Positions 1 to 14,000 of a stretch of 64,000 nt of DNA are shown in pieces. A program made the position numbers and the translations under genes. Location of the stretch: contig OX393549.1 of assembly GCA_947650365.1 (NCBI GenBank), positions 30,843,209-30,907,208 of the forward strand. The letters are read 5' to 3'. Source of the DNA: Chamaelirium japonicum. Taxonomy: Eukaryota; Streptophyta; Magnoliopsida; Liliales; Melanthiaceae. The number at the start of each line of letters is the position of its first letter. The stretch's first letter is position 1. The notes under the pieces are model-generated. The model did not search any database and was not told the origin of the DNA. It was given only the letters and a program-made list of their open reading frames with translations.

Positions 1-106
1 GGATACATTCATGCGAATGAATTAGAATGGATCGTACAAATGAATTAGAATGGATCGTACGAATGAATTAGAATGGATCTTACGAATGAATTAGAATGGA
101 TCGTAC

Positions 107-129
107 GAATGAATTAGAATGGATCGTAC
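107..129 (+). repeat. Consensus 23-bp monomer (type copy)
   Basis: This copy has the unmodified core and the linker CGTAC. Together with the following core it creates the 8-bp dyad TCGTACGA, so every monomer border is a small palindrome centred on GTAC with two CpG sites. GAATG occurs twice in the core, 10 bp apart, giving a roughly helical-turn phase inside a 23-bp period. Confidence 0.95.
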
Positions 130-756
130 GTATGAATTAGAATGGATCGTGCGAATGAATTAGAATGGATCCTACGAATGGATTAGAATGGATACCTTTG
201 TGCATATGAATTAGAATGGATTGTGCGAATGAATTAGAATGGACTGTACGAATGAATTAGAATGGATCGTGTGAAAGAATTAGAATGGATTGTACGAATG
301 ATTTAGAATGGATCGTACGAATGAATTAGAATGGATCGTACAAATGAATTACAATGGATCGTGTGAAAGAATTAGAATGGATCGTATGAATGAATTAGAA
401 TAGATCGTATGAATGAATTAGAATGGATCGTACGAATGAATTAGAATGGATCGTACGAATGAACTAGAATGGATACATTCGTGCGAATGAATTAGAATGG
501 ATCATACGAATGAATTAGAATGGATCGTACGAATGAATTAGAATGAATCTTACGAATGAATTAGAATGGATTGTACGAATGCATGATCCATGCGAATGAA
601 TTAGAATAGATCGTACGAATGAACTAGAATGGATACATTCGTGCGAATGAATTTGAATGGATCGTACGAATGAATTAGAATGGATCGTACGAATGAATTA
701 GAATGGATCTTACGAATGAGGAATGGATCGTACGAATGAATTAGAATGGATCGTAC

Positions 757-784
757 GAATGAATTAGAATGGATACATTCGTGC
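757..784 (+). repeat. Consensus 28-bp monomer (type copy)
   Basis: The 28-bp form is the 23-bp monomer with five extra bases (ACATT) between GGAT and the CG of the linker, and CGTGC in place of CGTAC. The extra bases create CATTC four bases after GAATG, so GAATG-GATA-CATTC can fold into a hairpin with a 5-bp stem and 4-nt loop. CGAATG at the core start can also pair with CATTCG. In most blocks 28-bp copies are scattered singly, one for about every three to seven 23-bp copies, and never form a long pure run. Confidence 0.92.
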
Positions 785-2987
785 GAATGAATTAGAATGG
801 ATCCGACGAATGAATTAGAATGGATCGTACGAATGAATTAGAATGGATCGTACGAATGAATTAGAATGGATCGTACGAATAAATTAGAATGGATACATTC
901 GTCCGAATGAATTAGAATGGATCATACGAATGAGTAAGAATGGATCGTACGAATGAAATAGAATAGATTGTACGAATGAATTAGAATGGATTCGTACGAA
1001 TGAATTAGAATGGATATATTCGTGCGAATGAATTAGAATGGATCGTACCAATGAGTAAGAATGGATCGTACGAATGAAATAGAATGGATTGTGCGAATGA
1101 ATTAGAATGGATCATACGAATGAATTAGAATGGATTGTACGAATTAATTAGAATGGATACATTCGAGCGAATGAATTAGAATGGATCGGACAAATGAATT
1201 AGAATGGATCGTACGAATGAATTAGAATGGATCAAATGAATGAATTAGAATGGTTACATTCATGCGAATGAATTAGAATAGATCGTACGAATGGATTAGA
1301 ATGGATCGTACGAATGGATTAGAATGGATACATTCGTGCGAATGAATTAGAATGGATTGTATGAATGAATTAGAATGGATCGTACGAATGACTTAGAATG
1401 GATCGTACGAATGAATTAGAATGGATATATTCGTGCGAATAAATTAGAATGGATTGTATGAATGAATTAGAATGGATCGTACGAATGAATTAGAATGGAT
1501 CGTACGAATGAATTAGAATAGATTGCGCGAATGAATTAGAATGGATCGTGCGAATGCAATAGAATGGATACAAATGAATTAGAATGGATCATACGAATGA
1601 ATTAGAATAACGATCCATTCTTACTTATTCGTATGATCCATTCTAATTTATTCGCACGAATGTATCCATTCTAATTCATTCGTACGTCTAATTCATTCGT
1701 ACGGTCCATTCTAATTCATTCGCATAATCCATTCTATTTCATTCGTACGATCCATTCTTACTCATTCGTATGATCCATTATGGATATATTCGTGCGAATG
1801 AATTAGAATGGATCATACGAATGAGTAAGAACGGATCGTACGAATGAAATAGAATGGATTGTGCGAATGAATTAGAATGGATCGTACGAATGAATTAGAA
1901 TGAATCGTGTGAAAGAATTAGAATGGATTGTATGAATGAATTAGAATAGATCGTATGAATGAATTAGAATGGATCGTACGAATGAATTAGAATAGATCAT
2001 ACGAATGAATTAGAATGGATCGTACGAATGAATTAGAATGGATACATTCGTGCGAATGAATTAGAATGGATACATTCGTGCGAAAGAATTAGAATAGATC
2101 GTATGAATGAATTAGAATGGATCCTATGAATGAATTAGAATGGATTGTTCGAATGAATTAGAATGGATCGTACGAATGAATTAGAATGGATCGTGCTAAT
2201 GAATTAGAATTGATCGAGCGAATGAAATAGCATGGATCGTGCTAATGAATTAGAATGGAACGTACAAATGAATTAGAATGGATCGTGTGAAAGAATTAGA
2301 ATGGATTGTATGAATGAATTAGAATGAATTCGTACGATCCATTCGAATTCATTCGCACGATCCATTCTAATTCATTCATAAGATCCATTCTAATTCATTC
2401 ATACAATCCATTCTAATTCTTTAACACGATCCATTCTAATTCATTCGTAGGATCCATTCTAATTCATTCGTACATTCTATTCTAGTTCATTTGTACGATC
2501 CATTCTTACTCATTCGTATGATACATTCTAATTCATTCGGACGAATGTATCCATTCTAATTTTTTTGTACGATCCATTCTAATTCATTCGTACGATCCAT
2601 TCTTACTCATTCGTATGATCCATTCTAATTCATTCGTACGATCCATTCTAATTCATTCGTACGATCGATTCTAATTCATTCGCACTATCCATTCTAATTC
2701 ATTCATACGATCCATTCTAATTCATTCATATGATCCATTCTAATTTATTCATTCAAATATAACCATTCTAATTCATTCGTACGATCCATTCTAATTCATT
2801 CGCACGATCCATTCTAATTCATTCGCACGAATGTATCCATTCTAATTCATTTGCACGATCCATTCAAATTCATTCCTATGATCTATTCTAATTCATTCGT
2901 ATGATCCATTCTAATTCATTCGTACGATCCATTTTACGATCCATTCTAATTCATTCGTATATTCCATTCTAATTCATTAGCACGATC

Positions 2988-3016
2988 CATGCTAATGAAT
3001 TAGAATGGATCGTACG
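2988..3016 (+). repeat. Lone plus monomer inside a minus block
   Basis: A single complete plus core (AATGAATTAGAATGGATCG) sits between minus monomers, entered by CACGATCCATGCT and left by CGTACGATCCAATC. An almost identical arrangement is at 38992-39016, inside another minus block. Confidence 0.82.
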
Positions 3017-3238
3017 ATCCAATCTAATTCAATCATACGATCCATTCTTACTCATTCGTATGATCCATTCTAATTCAATCGTACGATCCATTCTAATTCA
3101 TTCGTACGATCCATTCTAATTCCTTCGTACGATCCATTCTAATTCATTCGTACGATCCATTCTAATTAATTCGTACGATCCATTCTAATTCCTTCGTACG
3201 ATCCATTCTAATTCATTCGTACAATCTATTCTAATTCA

Positions 3239-3275
3239 TTCGTACGAATGGATACATTCGTATGAATGAATTAGA
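3239..3275. repeat. Junction class J4 (minus to plus, CGTACGAATGGATACATTCG)
   Basis: Minus DNA meets plus DNA at CGTACG, and the first plus unit is a truncated 28-bp monomer (AATGGATACATTCG). Copies start at 3241, 11119, 26417, 33375 and 50063. Reverse complements are at about 44971 and 59485, and a shortened form is at 37213. The 33375 and 44971 copies share the GGGAAC/GTTCCC variant. Confidence 0.85.
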
Positions 3276-4844
3276 ATGGATCGTACGAATGATTAAGAAT
3301 GGATCGTACGAATGAAATAGAATGGATTGCACGAATGAATTAGAATTGATCGTACGAATGAATTAGAATGGATCGTGCGAATGAATTAGAATGGATCATA
3401 CGAATGAATTAGAATGGATCGTACGAATGAACTAGAATGGATACATTCGTGCGAATGAATTAGAATGGATCGTACGAATGAATTAGAATGGATCGTACGA
3501 ATGAATTAGAATGGATCGTACGAATGAATTAGAATGGATCGTACGAATGAATTAGGATGGATACATTCTTGCAAATGAATTAGAATGGATCGGACGAATG
3601 AATTAGAATGGATCGTACGAATGAATTAGAATGGATCAAATGAATGAATTAGAATGGTTACATTCATGCGAATGAATTAGAATGGATCGTACGAATGGAT
3701 TAAAATGGATCGTATGAATGGATTAGAATGGATACATTCGAGCGAATGAATTAGAATGGATCGGACGAATGAATTAGAATGGATCGTACGAATGGATTAG
3801 AATGGATCCTACGAATGGATTAGAATGGATACCTTTGTGCATATGAATTAGAATGGATCGTACGAATGAATTAGAATGGATCATATTAATGAATTAGAAT
3901 GGATCGTACAAATGAATTAAAATGGATCGTACGAATGAATTAGAATGGATACATTCGTGCGAATGAATTAGAATGGATACATTCGTTCGAAAGAATTAGA
4001 TTAGATCGTATGAATGAATTAGAATGGATCCTATGAATGAATTAGAATGGATAGTGCGAATGAATTAGAATGGATCGTACGAATGAATTAGAATGGATCG
4101 TGCTAATGAATTAGAATTGATCGAATGAATGAATTAGAATGGATACATTCGTGCGAATGAATTAGAATGGATCGGACGAATGAATTAGAATGGATCGTAC
4201 GAATGAGTAAGAATGGATTGTACGAATTAAATAAAATAGATCGTACGAATGAATTAGAATGGATCGTACGAAGGAATTAGAATGGATCGTACGAATGAAT
4301 TAGAATGGATATATTTGTGCAAATGAATTAGAATGGATCGTATGAATGTATTAGAATGGATCGTATGAGTGAATTAGAATGGATCGTATGAATGAATTAG
4401 AATGGATCGTATGAATGAATTAGAATAGATAGATTCGTGTGAATGAATTAGAATGGATCGTACGAATGAATTAGAATAGCTCATACGAATGAATTAGAAT
4501 GAATCGTATGAATGAATTAGAATGGTTACATTCGTGCGAATGAATTAGAATAGATCGTACGAATGAATTAGAATGGATCGTACGAATAAATTAGAATGGA
4601 TCGTGGGAATGAATTAGAATGGATCGTACGAATGAATTAGAATGGATCCACCGAATGAGTTAGAATGGATCATACGAATGAATTAGAATGGATTGTTCGA
4701 ATGAATTAGAATGGATTGTGCGAATGAATTAGAATGGATCGTATGAATGAATAAGAATGGATCGTACGAATGAATTAGAATGGATCATGCGAATGAATTA
4801 GCATGAATCGTACGAATGTATTAGAATGGATCGTACGAATGAAT

Positions 4845-4875
4845 TAGAATGAATCGTACGATCCATTCTAATTCA
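4845..4875. repeat. Junction class J5 (plus to minus)
   Basis: AGAATGAATCGTACGATCC joins plus to minus at about 4857. The only other copy, at about 12712, lies at the same place in the second 7.88-kb block, so this class has two members by simple duplication. Confidence 0.8.
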
Positions 4876-5185
4876 ATCGTCCGATCCATTCTAATTCTTT
4901 CGCATGAATGTATCCATTCTAATTCATTCGTACAATCCATTCTATTTCATTCGTACGATCCATTCTTACTCATTTGTATGATCCATTCTAATTCATTCGT
5001 ATAATCCATTCTAATTCATTCGTACGATCCATTCTAATTCATTCGTACGATCCATTCTAATTCATTCGCACGATCCATTCTAATTCATTCATACGATCCA
5101 TTCTAATTCATTCATACGATCCATTCTAATTCATTCCTACAATCCATTCTAATTCATTCGCCCGATCCATTCTAATTCATTCATA

Positions 5186-5225
5186 CGATCCATTCTATTC
5201 GAATGGATCATGCGATCCATTCGAA
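5186..5225. repeat. Double-flip sliver inside a minus block
   Basis: Within minus DNA, CCATTCTATTCGAATGG is followed by ATCATGC and then minus DNA again, so 15-18 bp are reversed. The same sliver recurs near 13053, 30285 and 55045, each time about 400 bp before a J3 palindrome, so it travels with that block. Confidence 0.8.
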
Positions 5226-7535
5226 TTCATTCGCACGATCCATCCTAATTCATTCATACGATCCATTCTAATTCATTCATACAATGCATTCTAATTCTTT
5301 CACATGATCCATTCTAATTCATTCGTACGATCCATTCTAATTCATTTGTACAATCCATTCTATTTCATTTGTACGATCCATTCTTACTCATTCGTATGAT
5401 CCATTCTAATTCATTCGTACGATCCATTCTAATTCATTTGTACGATCCATTCTAATTCATTCGTACAATCCATTCTATTTCATTCGTACGATCTATTCTT
5501 ACTCATTCGTATGATCCATTCTAATTCATTCGCACGAATGTATCCACTCTAATTCATTCATACAATCCATTCTAATTCATTCCGTACGATCCATTCTAAT
5601 TCATTCGTACGATCGTACGAATGAATTAGACTGGATCGTACGAATGAATTAGAATAGATTGTGCGAATGAATTAGAATGGATCGTACGAATGAATAAGAA
5701 TGGATCGTACGAATGAATTAGAATGGATCATACAAATGAGTAAGAATGGATCGTACGAATGAATTAGAATGGATCGTACGAATGAATTAGAATGGATCGT
5801 ACGAATAAATTAGAATGGATACATTCATCCGAATGAATTAGAATGGATCATACGAATGAGTAAGAATGGATCGTACGAATGAAATAGAATAGATTGTACG
5901 AATGAATTAGAATGGATCCTACAAATGAATTAGAATGGATCGTGTGAAAGAATTAGAATGGATTGTATGAATGAATTAGAATGGATCGTATGAATGAATT
6001 AGAATGGATCGTGCGAATGAATTCGAATGGATCGTACGAATTCATTCTATTTCATTCATACAATCCATACTAATTCTTTCACACGATCCATTCTAATTCA
6101 TTCGTACGTTCCATTCTAATTCATTAGCACGATCCATGCTAATTCATTCGTTCGATCAATTCTAATTCATTAGCACGATCCATTCTAATTTATTCGTACG
6201 ATCCATTCTAATTCATTCGTACGATCCATTCTAATTCATTCGCCACGATCCATTCTAATTCATTCATAGTATCCATTCTAATTCATTCATACGATCTATT
6301 CTAATTCTTTCGCACGAATGTATCTATTCTAATTCATTCGCACGAATGTATCAATTCTAATTCATTCGTACGATCCATTCTAATTCATTCGTACGATCCA
6401 TTCTAATTCATTCATACGATCTATTCTAATTCATTCATACAATCCATTCTAATTCTTTCACACGATCCATTCTAATTCATTCGTACGATCCATTCTTACA
6501 AAATGGTACGATCCATTCTAATTCATTCGCACGAATGTATCCATTCTAATTCATTCGTACGAATCCATTCTAATTCATTCGTACAATCTATTCTATTTCA
6601 TTCGTACGATCCATTCTTACTCATTCGTATGATCCATTCTAATTCATTCGGATGAATGTATACATTCTAATTTATTCGTACGATCCATTCTAATTCATTC
6701 GTACGATCCATTCTAATTCATTCATACGATCCATTCTAATTCATTCGTCCGATCCATTCTAATTCATTCGCACGAATGTATCCATTCTAATTCATTCGTA
6801 CGATCCATTCTAATTCATTCGTACGATCCATTCTAATTAATTCGTAAGATCCATTCTAATTCATTCATACGATCCATTCTAATTCATTCGTACGATCCAT
6901 TCTATTTCATTCGCACGAATGTATCCATTCTAGTTCATTCGTACGATCCATTCTAATTCATTCGTACGATCCATTCTAATTCATTCGCACGATCCATTCT
7001 AATTCATTTGTACGATCCATTCTAATTCATTCATACGATCCATTCTAATTCATTCGCACGAATGTATCCATTCTAATTCATTCATACGATCCATTCTAAT
7101 TCATTCGTACGATCCATTCTAATTCATTCGTACGATCCATTCTAATTCATTCGTACGTTCCATTCTAATTCATTAGCACGATCCATGCTAATTCATTTGT
7201 TCGATCAATTCTAATTCATTAGCACGATCCATTCTAATTCATTTGTACGATCCATTCTAATTCATTCGCACGATCCATTCTAATTCATTCGTACGATCCA
7301 TTCTAATTCATTCGCACGATCCATTCTAATTCATTCATAGGATCCATTCTAATTCATTCATACGATCTATTCTAATTCTTTCGCACGAATGTATCCATTC
7401 TAATTCATTCACACGAATGTATCCATTCTAATTTATTCGTATGATCCATTCTAATTCATTCGCACAATCCATTCTATTTCATTCGTACGATCCATTCTTA
7501 CTCATTCGTATGATCCATTCTAATTCATTCGCACG

Positions 7536-7572
7536 AATGTATCCATAATGGATCATACGAATGAGTAAGAAT
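7536..7572. repeat. Junction class J2 (minus to plus, CCATAATGG)
   Basis: Type copy, with CCATAATGG at 7543-7551. Others are at 15443, 19678, 28581, 43336, 56841 and 61453, all followed by ATCATAC and a monomer with GAGTAAG. The reverse complement J2' (CCATTATGG) is at 1775, 10264, 18141, 22274, 34933, 36447 and 57744, all followed by a 28-bp monomer. There are seven copies of each orientation. Confidence 0.88.
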
Positions 7573-8351
7573 GGATCATACGAATGAAATAGAATGGATT
7601 GTGCGAATGAATTAGAATGGATCGTACGAATGAACTAGAATGGATACATTCGTGCGAATGAATTAGAATGGATCGTACGAATGAATTAGAATGGATCGTA
7701 CGAATGAATTAGAACGAATGAATTAGAATGGATACATTCGTGCGAATGAATTAGAATGGATCGGACGAATGAATTAGAATGGATCGTACGAATGAGTAAG
7801 AATGGATCGTACGAATGAAATAGAATAGATCGTACGAATGAATTAGAATGGATCGTACGAAGGAATTAGAATCGATCGTACGAATGAATTAGAATGGATA
7901 TATTCGTGCAAATGAATTAGAATGGATCGTATGAATGTATTAGAATGGATCGTATGAGTGAATTAGAATGGATCGTACGAATGAATTAGAATGGATCGTA
8001 TGAATGAATTAGAATGGATACATTTGTGTGAATGCATTAGAATGGATCGTATGAATGAATTAGAATAGATTTTTTGAAGGAATTAGAACTGATCGTACGA
8101 ATGAATTAGAATGGATACATTCGTGCGAATGAATTAGAATGGATTGTATGAATGAATTAGAATGGATCCTATGAATGAATTAGAATGGATCGTGCCTATG
8201 AATTAGAATGGATCGTACGAATGAATTAGAATGGATCGTGCTAATGAATTAGAATTGATCGAACGAATGAATTAGCATGGATCGTGCTAATGAATTAGGA
8301 TGGAACGTACGAATGAATTAGAATCGATCGGGTGAAAGAATTAGAATGGAT

Positions 8352-8402
8352 TGTATGAATGAATTAGAATGAATTCGTACGATCCATTCGAATTCATTCG
8401 CA
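8352..8402. repeat. Junction class J1 (plus to minus, GAATTC centre)
   Basis: Type copy of the commonest switch. A plus monomer ending AGAATGAATTC joins minus DNA that begins CGTACGATCC and has a second GAATTC about 20 bp on. GAATTC starts at 2326, 8371, 10695, 16225, 18572, 20450, 22705, 26822 and 40499. The exact reverse complement (J1') is at 6038, 13870, 31102, 36088, 49109, 56413 and 60928, with a shortened form at 37828. Confidence 0.88.
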
Positions 8403-11062
8403 CGATCCATTCTAATTCATTCATACGATCCATTCTAATTCATTCATATAATCCATTCTAATTCTTTCACACGATCCATTCTAATTCATTCGTAGGATCC
8501 ATTCTAATTCATTCGTACAATCTATTCTATTTCATTCGAACGCTCGAATGTATCCATTCTAATCCATTCGTACGATCCATTCTAATTCATTCGCATGACT
8601 GTAACCATTCTAATTCATTCATACGATCCATTGTAATTCATTCGCACGATCCATTCTAATTCATTCGTACGATCAGTTCTAATTCATTCACAAAATCTAT
8701 TCTAATTCATTCATACGATCCATTCTAATTCATTCACACGAATGCGTCCATTCTAATTCATTCATATGATCCATTCTATTCATTCGTACGATCCATTCTT
8801 ACTCATTGGTACGATCCATTCTTATTCATTCGCACGATCCATTCTAATTCATTCGTACGATCCATTCTAATTCATTCGTATGATCCATTCTAATTCATTC
8901 GTACGATCCATTCTAATTCATTCGTAAGATCCATTCTAATTCATTCGTACGATCCATTCTAATTCATTCGTACGATCCATTCTAATTCATTCGCACGAAT
9001 GTATCCATTCTAGTTCATTCATACGATCCATTCTAATTCATTCGTACGATCCATTCTAATTCATTCGCACGATCCATTCTAATTAATTCGTACGATCCAT
9101 TCTAATTCATTCATACGATCCATTCTAATTCATTCGTACGATCCATTCTAATTCATTCGCACAAATGTATCCATTCTAATTCATTCGTACGATCCATTCT
9201 AATTCATTCGCACGATCCATTCTAATTCATTCGTACGATCCATTCGAATTCTTTCACACGATCCATTCTAATTCATTCGTACGATCCATTCTAATTCATT
9301 CGCACGATCCATTCTAATTCATTCGTACGATCCATATTAATTCATTCATACGATCCATTCTAATTCATTCGTACGAGCCATTCTAATTCATTCGTCCGAT
9401 CCATTCTAATTCATTCTATTCATTCGTACGATCCATTCTTACTCATTGGTACGATCCATTCTAGTTCATTCGTACGATCCATTCTAGTTCATTCGTACGA
9501 TCCATTCTAATTCATTCGTACGATCCATTCTAATTCATTCGTAAGATCCATTCTAATTCATTCGTACGATCCATTCTAATTCATTCGTACGATCAGTTCT
9601 TATTCATTCGCACAATCCATTCTAATTCATTCGCACGAATGTATCCATTCTAATTCATTCGTACGATCCATTCTAATTCATTCGTACGATCCATTCTAAT
9701 TCATTCGTATGATCCATTCTAATTAATTCGTATGATCCATTCTAATTCATTCGTACGATCCATTCTAATTCATTCATATAATCCATTCTAATTCATTCGC
9801 ACGAATGTATCCATTCTAATTAATTCGTACGATCCATTCTAATTCATTCGTACGATCCATTCTAATTCATTCGCACAATCCATTCTATTTCATTCTTATG
9901 ATCCATTCTTACTCATTGGTACGATCCATTCTAATTCATTCGCACGAATGTATCCATTCTAATTCATTCGTACGAATCCATTCTAATTCATTCGTACAAT
10001 CTATTCTATTTCATTCGTACGATCCATTCTTACTCATTCGTATGATCCATTCTAATTCATTCGGGCGAATGTATCCATTCTAATTTATTCGTACGATCCA
10101 TTCTAATTCATTCGTACGATCCATTCTAATTCATTCGTCCGATCCATTCTAATTCATTCGCACGAATGTATCCATTCTAATTCATTCGTATGGTCCATTC
10201 TAATTCATTCGCACAATCCATTCTATTTCATTTGTACGATCCATTCTTACTCATTCGTATGATCCATTATGGATACATTCGTGCGAATGAATTAGAATGG
10301 ATCATACAAATGAGTAAGAATGGATCGTACGAATGAAATAGAATGGATTGTGCGAATGAATTAGAATGGATCGTACGAATGAATTAGAATATATCGTGTG
10401 AAAGAATTAGAATGGATTGTATGAATGACCTAGAATAGATCGTATGAATGAATTAGAATGGATTGTACGAATGAATTAGAATAGATCGTACGAATGAATT
10501 AGAATGGATCGTACGAATAAATTAGAATGGATACATTCGTCCGAATGAATTAGAATGGATCATACGAATGAGTAAGAATGGATCGTACGAATGAAATAGA
10601 ATAGATTGTACGAATGAATTAGAATGGATCCTACGAATGAATTAGAATAGATCGTGTGAAAGAATTAGAATGGATTGTATGAATGAATTAGAATGAATTC
10701 GTGCGATCCATTCGAATTCATTCGCACGATCCATTCTAATTCATTCATACGATCTATTCTAATTCATTCATACAATCCATTCTAATTCTTTCACACGATC
10801 CATTCTAATTCATTCGTAGGATCCATTCTAATTCATTCGTACAATCTATTCTATTTCATTCGTACGATCCATTCTTACTCATTCGTATGATCCATTCTAA
10901 TTCATTCGGACGAATGTATCCATTCTAATTTATTCGTACGATCCATTCTAATTCATTCGTACGATCTATTCTAATTCATTCGTACGATCCATTCTAATTT
11001 ATTCCTACGATCTATTCTAATTCATTCATACGATTCATTCTAATCCATTCGCACGATCCATT

Positions 11063-14000
11063 CTAATTCCTTCGTACGATCCATTCTAATTCATTCGTAC
11101 AATCTATTCTAATTCATTCGTACGAATGGATACATTCGTGTGAATGAATTAGAATGGATCGTACGAATGAGTAAGAATGGATCATACGAGTGAAATAGAA
11201 TGGATTGCACGAATGAATTAGAATTGATCGTACGAATGAATTAGAATGGATCGTGCGAATGAATTAGAATGGATCATACGAATGAATTAGAATGGATCGT
11301 ACGAATGAACTAGAATGGATACATTCGTGCGAATGAATTAGAATGGATCGTACGAATGAATTAGAATGGATCGTACGAATGAATTAGAATGGATCGTACG
11401 AATGAATTAGAATGCATACATTCGTGCGAATGAATTAGAATGGATCGGACGAATGAATTAGAATGGATCGTACGAATGAATTAGAATGGATCAAATGAAT
11501 GAATTAGAATGGTTACATTGATGCGAATAAATTAGAATGGATCGTACGAATGGATTAGAATGGATCGTACGAATGGATTAGAATGGATACATTCGAGCGA
11601 ATGAATTAGAATGGATCGTACGAATGAATTAGAATGGATCGTATGAATGGATTAGAATGGATCCTACGAATGGATTAGAATGGATACCTTTGTGCATATG
11701 AATTAGAATGGATCGTACGAATGAATTAGAATGGATCATATTAATGAATTAGAATGGATCGTACGAATGAATTAAAATGGATCGTATGAATGAATTAGAA
11801 TGGATACATTCGTGCGAATGAATTAGAATGGATACATTCGTGCGAAAGAATTATAATAGATCGTATGAATGAATTAGAATGGATCCTATGAATGAGTTAG
11901 AATGGATAGTGCGAATGAATTATAATGGATCCTACGAATGAATTAGAATGGATCGTGCTAATGAATTAGAATTGATCGAACGAATGAATAAGAATGGATA
12001 CATTCGTGCGAATGAATTAGAATGGATCGGACGAATGAATTAGAATGGATCGTACGAATGAGTAAGAATGGATCGTACGAATTAAGTAGAATAGATCGTA
12101 CGAATAAATTTGAATGGATCGTACGAAGGAATTAGAATGGATCGTACGAATGAATTAGAATGGATATATTTGTGCAAATGAATTAGAATGGATCGTATGA
12201 ATGTATTAGAATGGATCGTATGAGTGAATTAGAATGGATCGTACGAATGAATAAGAATGGATCGTATGAATGAATTAGAATGGATACATTCGTGTGAATG
12301 AATTAGAATGGATCGTACGAATGAATTAGAATAGCTCATACGAATGAATTAGAATGAATCGTATGAATGAATTAGAATGGTTACATTCGTGCGAATGAAT
12401 TAGAATAGATCATACGAATGAATTAGAATGGATCGTACGAATAAATTAGAATGGATCATGGGAATGAATTAGAATGGATCGTACGAATGAATTAGAATGG
12501 ATCCACCGAATGAGTTAGAATGGATCATACGAATGAATTAGAATGGATTGTTCGAATGAATTAGAATGGATTGTGCAAATGAATTAGAATGGATCGTATG
12601 AATGAATAAGAATGGATCGTACGAATGAATTAGAATGGATCGTGCGAATGAATTAGCATGAATCGTACGAATGTATTAGAATGGATCGTACGAATGAATT
12701 AGAATGAATCGTACGATCCATTCTAATTCAACCGTCCGATCCATTCTAATTCATTCGCATGAATGTATCCATTCTAATTCATTCGTACAATCCATTCTAT
12801 TTCATTCGTACGATCCATTCTTACTCATTCGTATGATCCATTCTAATTCATTCGTATGATCCATTCTAATTCATTCGTACGATCCATTCTAATTCATTCG
12901 TACGATCCATTCTAATTCGTTCGCATGATCCATTCTAATTCATTCATACGATCCATTCTAATTCATTCATACGATCCATTCTAATTCATTCCTACAATCC
13001 ATTCTAATTCATTCGCCCGATCCATTCTAATTCATTCATACGATCCATTCTATTCGAATGGATCATGCGATCCATTCGAATTCATTCGCACGATCAATCC
13101 TAATTCATTCAAACGATCCATTCTAATTCATTCATACAATGCATTCTAATTCTTTCACATGATCCATTCTAATTCATTCGTACGATCCATTCTAATTCAT
13201 TTGTACAATCCATTCTATTTCATTTGTACGATCCATTCTTACTCATTCGTATGATCCATTCTAATTCATTCGTACGATCCATTCTAATTCATATGTACGA
13301 TCCATTCTAATTCATTCGTACAATCCATTCTATTTCTTTCGTACGATCCATTCTTACTCATTCGTATGATCCATTCTAATTCATTCGCACGAATGTATCC
13401 ATTCTATTTCATTCATACAATCCATTCTAATTCATTCCGTACGATCCATTCTAATTCATTCGTACGATCGTACGAATGAATTAGAATGGATCGTACGAAT
13501 GAATTAGAATAGATTGTGCGAATGAATTAGAATGGATCGTACGAATGAATTAGAATGGATCATACGAATGAGTAAGAATGGATCCTACGAATGAATTAGA
13601 ATGGATCGTACGAATGAATTAGAATGGATCGTACGAATAAATTAGAATGGATACATTCGTCCGAATGAATTAGAATGGATCATACGAATGAGTAAGAATG
13701 GATCGTATGAATGAAATAGAATAGATTGTACGAATGAATTACAATGGATCCTACGAATGAATTAGAATGGATCGTGTGAAAGAATTAGAATGGATTGTAT
13801 GAATGAATTATAATGGATCGTACGAATGAATTAGAATGGATCGTGCGAATGAATTCGAATGGATCATACGAATTCATTCTAATTCATTCATACAATCCAT
13901 TCTAATTCTTTCACACGATCCATTCTAATTCATTCGTACGTTCCATTCTAATTCATTAGCACGATCCATGCTAATTCATTCGTTCGATCAATTCTAATTC

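Larger units (their letters stand above)
1..3184. repeat. Satellite region 1: four orientation blocks
   Basis: Blocks are plus 1-1610, minus 1611-1779, plus 1780-2328 and minus 2329-3184, with one lone plus monomer inside the last block at about 2990-3015. The switches belong to recurring junction classes: J6 at 1611, J2' at 1775-1783 (CCATTATGG) and J1 at 2326-2331 (GAATTC). A small irregular insert, GCATGATCCATGC, interrupts the phase near 580-592. The 1591-1800 stretch resembles 34741-34960 and 57541-57780. Confidence 0.85.
3185..11062. repeat. 7.88-kb higher-order block, copy 1
   Basis: This stretch is repeated at 11063 onward with an offset of about 7878-7900 bp. Matching landmarks are J4 (3241 and 11119), J5 (4857 and 12712), J3 (5607 and 13462), J1' (6038 and 13870), J2 (7543 and 15443), J1 (8371 and 16225), J2' (10264 and 18141) and J1 (10695 and 18572). 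Blocks are plus 3241-4857, minus to 5613 (plus sliver near 5197-5213), plus to 6040, minus to 7546, plus to 8373, minus to 10267, plus to 10697 and minus to 11121. The two copies differ by roughly one or two bases per 60 by inspection. Confidence 0.85.

Noticed and set aside
577-593. Tiny palindrome-like insert GCATGATCCATGC as a possible integration scar.
   Set aside because: It is explained by a partial minus linker caught between two plus monomers; no repeats at its ends mark an insertion.
9898-10083. 61-residue open frame on the plus strand, nearly repeated at 41079-41264.
   Set aside because: It is satellite read in one frame (His, Ser, Ile, Phe-rich repeats). The two copies exist because the DNA block is copied; there is no promoter, codon signal or unique sequence.
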